12,209 bases of DNA from assembly GCA_027577415.1 (NCBI GenBank), contig JANBQS010000776.1, positions 1 through 12,209 of the forward strand, read 5' to 3'. Every line of letters starts with the position of its first letter. Position 1 is the stretch's first letter. The notes under the pieces are model-generated. The model made no database searches and was not told the DNA's origin. It saw only the letters and a program-made list of their open reading frames with translations. A program made the position numbers and the translations under genes. The stretch is from Coemansia sp. RSA 922. Lineage: Eukaryota > Kickxellomycota > Kickxellomycetes > Kickxellales > Kickxellaceae. This document shows positions 7,265 through 12,209 of the stretch, piece after piece.

Positions 7265-7748
7265 CTATTTTGGTATGGTGTATACTTGTGCAAGAGTATG
7301 CTATTTCTTATTTTTCATTTTCCTCTTTACATTTTTCTTTTCTTTTCTATATATCGCATTATTATTTAATCAAGTGGTTACATAATTGTTTTTTTTTCTT
7401 CTACCAATAAACAGTCAACTGCCACATCCAACTGTTGGTCAGCTGACCTCTTGACTGCACCATTCCATGTGATAGGTTGATTGCAAGAGCTCCCTGTTGC
7501 AAGAGTAGATTTTATAACAAGAGAAGAAACACCCTGATTCCCAGCCTCATGCTGAGAGGGAAAAACATATTAATTCACTGTCTCCTGTGAAATCACATGC
7601 AATGGCCATGTGACACTCCCAGTCAACGGACATAAAGTCTCCCAGCTTGGAATAAAAATGTAGGCCATCCCCTCTCTTCCAGGCATGATGGAGAACTAGT
7701 TTCCTTCTTCTCTGTCCTACACTTTTCCAAATACTTTACTTATTTATT
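7265..7748. other. Intergenic stretch: AA9-like 3' UTR and upstream region of the orphan gene
   Basis: It contains an AATAAA at 7406-7411, about 140 bases after the AA9-like stop, a likely polyadenylation signal. A palindrome GGTCAGCTGACC lies at 7437-7448, nested within CAGTCAA (7412-7418) and TTGACTG (7452-7458). Further on there is a TTATAA-like motif at about 7510 and an AATAAAA motif about 95 bases before the orphan ATG. No gene is seen. Confidence 0.5.
7406..7411 (+). terminator. Candidate polyadenylation signal (AATAAA) of the AA9-like gene
   Basis: A canonical AATAAA follows a T-rich stretch 142 bases after the TAG stop at 7262-7264, which is a reasonable 3' UTR length for a fungal gene. 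Confidence 0.5.
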
Positions 7749-8102
7749 ATGTCTATTGAACTCAAGAACGTGTCTGCCTTTTATTCCAATGATGAATACC
7801 CAACTGATTATATTCCACTGGCTTGCCATCCAGTAGAAGGCTCAAATTTTGAAAGTATTGTGAGTCGTTTTGCTCAACAATATCCAGAGACAAGGGGCTG
7901 CCATCCTATTCTCATTGACAAGGAAGGGAATATGCATGGTATGGCTGAGACAAAGGAACTAAAAGAGCTCTATATTATACTCTTTATTCCATTTGAATTG
8001 GAAGCACTTTGTGCTGTGCAGATTGACCTTAAAAATAAAGGCTTGGAGTACTTGAATAGCAAGCTCAAGGAGGTTAATAAGAAGGAATTTATATTTAGAT
8101 AG
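7749..8102 (+). CDS. Orphan 117-aa soluble protein
   Basis: Not recognised. The reading runs from ATG 7749 to TAG 8100-8102. The protein has no signal peptide and no clear membrane span, although residues 78-92 (YIILFIPFELEALCA) are hydrophobic. Residues 93-113 are lysine-rich and helix-like. Acidic and aromatic residues dominate the first 25 positions (SNDEYPTDY). Two His-Pro pairs occur, at 27-28 and 52-53, each preceded by Cys. A pyrimidine-rich leader precedes the ATG. Ordinary codon use and lack of repeats fit a real gene, but length alone is weak support. It could be a fragment of a larger gene or of a mobile element. Confidence 0.45.
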   Translation: MSIELKNVSAFYSNDEYPTDYIPLACHPVEGSNFESIVSRFAQQYPETRGCHPILIDKEGNMHGMAETKELKELYIILFIPFELEALCAVQIDLKNKGLEYLNSKLKEVNKKEFIFR

Positions 8103-9403
8103 AAACTTGAGACAATCATTTGCTAGATTTCCTTGAATACACTTTTATTGTGATTGGATATTGCCACACTCACATAAACCTCCATGAAGTGGGACCCATG
8201 AATGCCAGCCCAATGACAGAGAAGATGCTAGTGGACAAGACAAGAAACCTTAACCAGTAAAAACCTTAGGTGTCAAGGGTATAAAAGAAAGGGAGATGCT
8301 TAATGTGATCCCACCTTGAGATTCCTTGGTGACAAATAAATTATTTCCTTTTTGAATACCTATTTTCACTCACACCAATACAACAAATTTATTTCAATAT
8401 AACGGACATTGGACAAGAAAAAAGACATTGGTTCCTCATTCTTGTCCTTTTTTCATTATATACTAATTATATTTTTTGGCTGGAAGTGGAACTATAAAGT
8501 AATCCACGTTTTCCAAGAGAGGTGAGTTGGCACTTTGTCTCTTTTTTTTTTCCTTGTTGTAGATTTTTGGTATTCATTTTTGTTTTTTTTTTTTCATGAC
8601 TAACCTTTGACTATTTCTGCCAGCAGCAAGGCCAATCATAGGTCAGCGCAATATGCAAGCACAATTCTACTCAAGGACTCTGGCACCCAGAGACTTGAAA
8701 CTAATCAAGCCACCTGGCAACAAGAAGACTGTGTGTTTATTGATGTTGCTATTGCAGGTGCATGGTGAGATGTAGTAACCTGGTTCCAACCTTGGCATGT
8801 GTTTATGATAGTGGCTGTTTGATTGCTACAGTGCTGCCTTGTGCAGCAGCAACTTACCTCATATAGCATGCCCTCCCAAGGCACTATCTTTTAAATGCTG
8901 TAGACTTTTTTTTGCTATTATCATCCATTGGGATACTGCTAATATTAGCCAACTGTGTAGAATGGGCAAAGGCTCAATGGTAGCAATGAATCACTTTTAT
9001 ATAGTCGATGTCTTGCCTCAAGTCTGTACTCCCAACCTTTTGATTTTCTATCTTTTTTGCTGAAAAATCATAAGCTTGTTATGGGTGGGATCGAACAGCC
9101 CGCGGTCTGTTCCACAAACAATCAAAAATTACGTCAGGATAATTCAGTTGAGCGGGCCGAAAAAAAGTTCTCTATAAAGAAAAAAAAAGAGATCGGCGCA
9201 ATCTGCAGCTCCACTATTCGTTGTTTTGTTTTGTCACAGTGAGAGATCTGAAAATAAATAATGTGACACCAGCTCACTCTTTTTGTTTCTTTTTCTTCTT
9301 TTTGGTATTCCACTTGGGACTTTTCTCTTTCTCTCTCTCCTCCTTTATTCCCTTTTTTAACGATTCGAATCCGCCCTCTCCTCTTATTTTTTTTTTTGTG
9401 AAT
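8103..9403. other. Gene-poor stretch with possible LTR-like segment and the mucin-like gene promoter
   Basis: No credible gene is seen; the short frames here start at TTG or similar codons. Bases 8149-8385 have an LTR-like layout (TGTGATTGG start, TATAAAAG at 8280-8287, AATAAA at 8335-8340, CCAATACAACA end), but no matching second copy and no clear target-site duplication. A 9-bp inverted repeat GGACAAGAA/TTCTTGTCC (8411-8419, 8439-8447) lies just after it. From about 9090 the composition turns CpG-rich. Confidence 0.5.
9093..9178 (+). promoter_or_regulatory. Candidate promoter of the mucin-like surface protein gene
   Basis: Three motifs are clustered: a near-perfect 20-bp palindrome (9093-9112, arms GAACAG and CTGTTC around CCGCGG), TTACGTCA (9129-9136; reverse TGACGTAA, a CREB/ATF-type bZIP site) and TATAAA (9173-9178). 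A CT-rich leader of about 225 bases runs from there to the ATG at 9404. Binding proteins are inferred from motif resemblance only. Confidence 0.45.
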
Positions 9404-10366
9404 ATGAAATTGCAACGTGTGGCTTACGGCTTGTCAGCTTTTGCGCTGGTCGCGGTGCTCTCAGTTGACGCGCAAAACACGGATATTCCTCCAACCGGTA
9501 TTGAAACTCCTATTCCTCCAGGAGGTGGTGTTTCGCCTATAGTTACGCCTCCAGTGGACTCGCCTACTGTAGCTCCGACTAGTGCAGTACCAACGACGCC
9601 ACCGCCTGTTTCGTCACCTCCACCTCCCGCATCAACTACGCCTCCGCCTCCTGAACCAACCACGCCTCCACCTCCTGAGCCAACTACGCCTCCGCCTCCG
9701 GAGCCGACTACGCCTCCTCCAGCTGTTACTACGCCTCCGGTTCCACCAACGTCCGACGTAGTACCAACAACTCCGCCTCCTCCACCTGCGACGCCTCCGC
9801 CACCACCAGGAGCTACGGAGACATCGACTACGCCGAATGCTGAGGTCCCAACGACGCCGATACCACCAGCAGCATCGTCGGATGTGGATCCAGCCAACTC
9901 CGAGCCGCCTGTGGGTGAATCGAAACCTGAGCCGACGGCGACAGACGATAAGAGCAAAACCCCCTCGCCGCCAAAGCCGACCAACTCGAGCAACAAGGAT
10001 GATAGCGAGAATCAGCCTTCGACTGACAAGTCATCTGGCAAGAGTCTGAGCGGTGGCGCAATTGCCGGTATTGTAATTGGAATATTGGCGCTGATCGGCG
10101 CTATGGTCGGGTACTTGTTCTGGAGACGTCACAAGCAGCGGCAGACTTTTGTCGCTAATTCGATCGACTATAATGAGTTCCCTGAGTATGACCCTAATGG
10201 CTCGTCAAACGCCAATTTTTCGCACAGCACGGCAGCTCTGAATAACAACGGCGAGAAACTTCATGGAGCTGGAGCAGCAGCAGCAGTTGGACATTCTGTG
10301 TTTGACATTAACCCGTCGCATCATCATCACAGCAATATTAACGCCCGCGACCTCGACGAGGCATAA
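9404..10366 (+). CDS. Single-pass cell-surface protein with Pro/Thr-rich mucin-like stalk
   Basis: The ATG at 9404 is chosen because it opens a clear signal peptide (1-23, MKLQRVAYGLSAFALVAVLS, cleaved near VDA). The longer reading from 9221 uses a non-ATG start and adds sequence that looks like leader. The 320-aa protein has an extracellular Pro/Thr/Ser stalk (about 24-215) with a TTPPPPEP unit repeated three times at about 78-102. It also has a sequon at N194-S-S, a membrane span (218-240, AIAGIVIGILALIGAMVGYLF) closed by basic RRHKQR, and an 80-aa cytosolic tail with an Ala-rich run and HHHH (306-309). This layout is that of fungal wall-stress sensors or mucin-type surface proteins, although no WSC or other ectodomain is present. 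Heavy O-mannosylation of the stalk is likely. It is convergent with the PUF gene, 103 bases apart. Confidence 0.82.
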   Translation: MKLQRVAYGLSAFALVAVLSVDAQNTDIPPTGIETPIPPGGGVSPIVTPPVDSPTVAPTSAVPTTPPPVSSPPPPASTTPPPPEPTTPPPPEPTTPPPPEPTTPPPAVTTPPVPPTSDVVPTTPPPPPATPPPPPGATETSTTPNAEVPTTPIPPAASSDVDPANSEPPVGESKPEPTATDDKSKTPSPPKPTNSSNKDDSENQPSTDKSSGKSLSGGAIAGIVIGILALIGAMVGYLFWRRHKQRQTFVANSIDYNEFPEYDPNGSSNANFSHSTAALNNNGEKLHGAGAAAAVGHSVFDINPSHHHHSNINARDLDEA

Positions 10367-10468
10367 ATGACAATAGGCATCATTAATATCATTGACTGGT
10401 ATAGAAATGCAAAACACACAACACGATTTATGAAAAAGAAAAGTATGAAATGAAAGAAAGAAAAATGT

Positions 10469-10474
10469 TTTATT
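10469..10474 (-). terminator. AATAAA overlapping the stop codon of the PUF gene
   Basis: On the minus strand CAATAAAAC contains both the TAA stop (10472-10470) and a canonical AATAAA. If used, it implies a very short 3' UTR, in keeping with the 103-base gap to the convergent neighbour. Confidence 0.4.
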
Positions 10475-12209
10475 GCTTGTCGTTGGAAGGAGAGCATGAC
10501 GACGATGAGGGATGTTGGTGTGGGTGTTGTAGGTGGTTTTGTGGTGCAATGTTGGCGTAGGGATAAAAGGGCATAGCAGACGCGCGCTGCTGTTGTTGCT
10601 GTTGTCCAGCACCACCAGTATAGTCAATACCAAAGAACCCCGCGGGAGCCATGCCTGCAAGCGGATCCATATAGTAAGATCCAGCGACCATGCCGCCATA
10701 CCCAGTGACAGCCGGGTAGCTCATAGCAGCAGCAGGGTTCATACTCATGGCGTGATGCGGCATAAAGTGGAATCCAGCATGAGGCGGCGGCGGCGGACTA
10801 GTACTACTACTAACAGCATGCGGCATGTCATGAGTAAGATGTGGCTGTACACTGGCAGAAGTGGTTGACGCACGATGGGCAGCAGGCGGCATAGTCGGCG
10901 GATACACTGGCTGCGAGTGGGCGAGAATACCGGCGACAACGTCGGCCAAGCGCTGCGACGGAGGCACGGCGCCTGATGACGACGTCGAGGAAGACGAAGG
11001 AGAAGCGCGAACATTCGCAGCATCAGTAGACGACGACGACGACGACGGGGCGGGCGTATTCGCATGAGAAAAACTCTCCAAAAGAGGGCGCAGGCGGTCA
11101 GCAATGCGCGCCTTCTCGGCGTCGCCAATGGCGTTGCCCTGCAGGATCTTCAGAATGAGGTGCACGCCCTGCGCCTGGTCGACCAGCAGGTCGTCGAGCA
11201 CTGTGGGGTCAGGGTTGAAGAACAATGTGTTCAGGATCAGGTCACGTGCATCGGGCTCAGCGGTCTGGTCCACGAGCTTGGTGACGGTGCTGGCGCCGAG
11301 CTTGTGCGTGGCCAGGTAGCGCAGGTGCGGGGCGAGCTGGTGCGCGAGGACGCGGAAGCGGCCGGCGAACTTGGACGAGTCGAGCAGCCAGTTCATCAGC
11401 AGGTGGCCGTTGGCGTTGGTGGCCAGCGCCACGGCGTTCGTCACCAGCGCCACGGCCACGAGCTTCTGCTGCAGCTTCGTGGCGTGCGGCGACTCCAGGC
11501 ACGTGCGGATGGCGCGCGCGCCAAAGCGGCCCTGCGCAATCTCCATGCAGCGCGCGTGGATGGCGTCGTACACAAACTGGTTGGACGACGACGCGTCGCC
11601 CGCCGGCCCGCCGAACTTGAGGCAGCCCTGCACGACGTAGTTGCCCAGCTGGTCGAGCAGCAGCTGCGGCGTGTACGGCTTGATGCTCTGCGCCACCACG
11701 CGCCGCTGCTCGGGCGTGTCGGCAGTGTCGATGATCTTTTGCACTGCCCAAGTGCCGTTCTTATGCACGCCAATCGCCGCCATGTGCGGCCCGACTCGCC
11801 TGGCCAGCTCGAGCTTCTGAGCCGCATCGCCCCGCTCGGCTATCTTTTGGATCAGCACGTTGCCGACATAGTCCGTGCAGAGGTCGACTGCGTGCGGCAT
11901 CAGCTCACGCACGAGCTGGTCGAACTCGGCCTTGGCCAGGACCTGACCGCTGCCGCTGCCGCCGTTCGTCGCCGGCTCGAGCTGCTTGCGGATGTCGCGC
12001 AGCCTCGCTTGCTGCAGCACAGGCTTGCCAGCTCCACCACCACCAGAAGTAGTCAGCGGCTCGGCCAATGACGTTGAAGAGCCGCCCTCAGTGCTGTCAG
12101 GGCGAATGGCTACCTGAGGCTCAGGCAGGTGAGGCAGCTGCGTGGCGTAGCAAAAGGCAACAAGGTCTTCGTCGATGGACAGCGAGTATCCGGGCTCAAG
12201 CACCATGTC
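10470..12209 (-). CDS. PUF (Pumilio) family RNA-binding protein, Puf1/Jsn1-like, 5' end outside window
   Basis: The frame is open through the right edge, so Met at 12206 is probably internal and the N-terminus is missing. Within the visible 578 residues, Pumilio-type helical repeats are marked by DYVGNVLIQKI (112-122), NGTWAVQKI (150-158), LGNYVVQGCL (187-196), RFGARAIRTCL (227-237), NANGHLLMNWLL (264-275), HKLGASTVTKLV (301-312) and QAQGVHLILKIL (344-355). PUF repeats bind 3' UTR motifs one base per repeat and recruit decay or repression factors. The FGAR and NGTWA forms, with weakened later repeats, resemble the fungal Puf1/Jsn1 and Puf2 branch, which often also carries an N-terminal RRM. 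The tail (380-578) is low-complexity Ser, Pro, His, Met and Gln (Q run near 540), typical of condensate-forming RNA-binding proteins. The region is GC- and CpG-rich. Confidence 0.85.
   Translation of the reverse strand, partial: DMVLEPGYSLSIDEDLVAFCYATQLPHLPEPQVAIRPDSTEGGSSTSLAEPLTTSGGGGAGKPVLQQARLRDIRKQLEPATNGGSGSGQVLAKAEFDQLVRELMPHAVDLCTDYVGNVLIQKIAERGDAAQKLELARRVGPHMAAIGVHKNGTWAVQKIIDTADTPEQRRVVAQSIKPYTPQLLLDQLGNYVVQGCLKFGGPAGDASSSNQFVYDAIHARCMEIAQGRFGARAIRTCLESPHATKLQQKLVAVALVTNAVALATNANGHLLMNWLLDSSKFAGRFRVLAHQLAPHLRYLATHKLGASTVTKLVDQTAEPDARDLILNTLFFNPDPTVLDDLLVDQAQGVHLILKILQGNAIGDAEKARIADRLRPLLESFSHANTPAPSSSSSSTDAANVRASPSSSSTSSSGAVPPSQRLADVVAGILAHSQPVYPPTMPPAAHRASTTSASVQPHLTHDMPHAVSSSTSPPPPPHAGFHFMPHHAMSMNPAAAMSYPAVTGYGGMVAGSYYMDPLAGMAPAGFFGIDYTGGAGQQQQQQRASAMPFYPYANIAPQNHLQHPHQHPSSSSCSPSNDKQ

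Larger units (their letters stand above)
291..9060. other. CpG-depleted AT-rich domain
   Basis: By eye I count about 30 CpG dinucleotides in 1441-9060 and only two in 300-1240, whereas base composition would predict several hundred over the domain. TG and CA are correspondingly frequent. Beyond about 9090 CpG is abundant in both coding and noncoding sequence. The depletion covers genes, LTRs and intergenic DNA alike. One exception is a cluster of eight CpG at 1248-1393. Confidence 0.8.

Noticed and set aside
8653..8775. 40-codon ATG reading frame (MQAQFYSRTLAPRD start)
   Set aside because: Too short, no recognisable domain, and no second line of support; it may be chance.
9080..9180. tRNA-like B box (TGTTCGATCCC) and an A-box-like GCTCAACTGA on the minus strand
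   Set aside because: The presumed T stem does not pair, no acceptor stem partner is present, and the distance between the boxes is about 14 bases too long, so no cloverleaf can be drawn.
8839..9242. Two plus-strand frames of 74 and 61 codons
   Set aside because: Both open only from non-ATG codons in AT-rich intergenic sequence and show no protein-like pattern.
9424..9996. 190-codon Gly/Val-rich frame on the minus strand
   Set aside because: Shadow of the Pro/Thr-rich stalk; CCN and ACN repeats on one strand read as Gly and Val on the other.
11064..12071. 335-codon plus-strand frame, and long minus-strand frames in other phases, over the PUF gene
   Set aside because: Antisense and out-of-phase shadows in GC-rich coding sequence; only the PUF frame shows conserved repeats.

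Overview
This window looks like a fungal chromosome end or a similar repeat-rich edge of a nuclear scaffold. Three things point to a fungus: a secreted AA9 (GH61) family protein, a PUF RNA-binding protein whose repeats resemble the fungal Puf1/Jsn1 branch, and a chromodomain Ty3/gypsy element. All of the long host genes are uninterrupted, so the genome may be intron-poor. An early-diverging fungus is possible, but that is a low-confidence guess.

Layout. Bases 1-290 are a degenerate C-rich array of TAACC/TAAACC units separated by CT runs, with the C-rich strand oriented as at a left chromosome end. It meets a Ty3/gypsy retrotransposon cut off inside a dUTPase domain. The remnant carries dUTPase, integrase, GPY/F and chromodomain, broken by in-frame TGA codons, followed by a polypurine tract and a 3' LTR. 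A second LTR of the same family lies tail to tail with the first, and a third solo LTR lies at about 4094-4373. Between and after these LTRs, on the minus strand, are two tandem paralogous genes for four-span membrane proteins with cysteine-rich zinc-ribbon-like tails. They share a 409-bp block with no differences. Then come a plus-strand AA9-like secreted protein that appears to lack the usual histidine brace, and a 117-aa orphan protein. A gene-poor stretch follows, then a signal-peptide/mucin-stalk/single-TM surface protein, convergent with a PUF protein gene that runs off the right edge.

Composition splits the window in two. From about 291 to 9060 the sequence is AT-rich and strongly CpG-depleted: I counted roughly 30 CpG by eye in 1441-9060, against a few hundred expected. 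From about 9090 onward CpG is abundant. The lesions in the retroelement fall mostly at sites where CpG to TpG or CpA would explain the change. The left 9 kb therefore looks like a long-methylated or otherwise deaminated subtelomeric domain, and the right 3 kb like ordinary euchromatin with core genes. The genes do not form one pathway. The left part is an accessory, duplication-prone region and the right part is conserved gene space.
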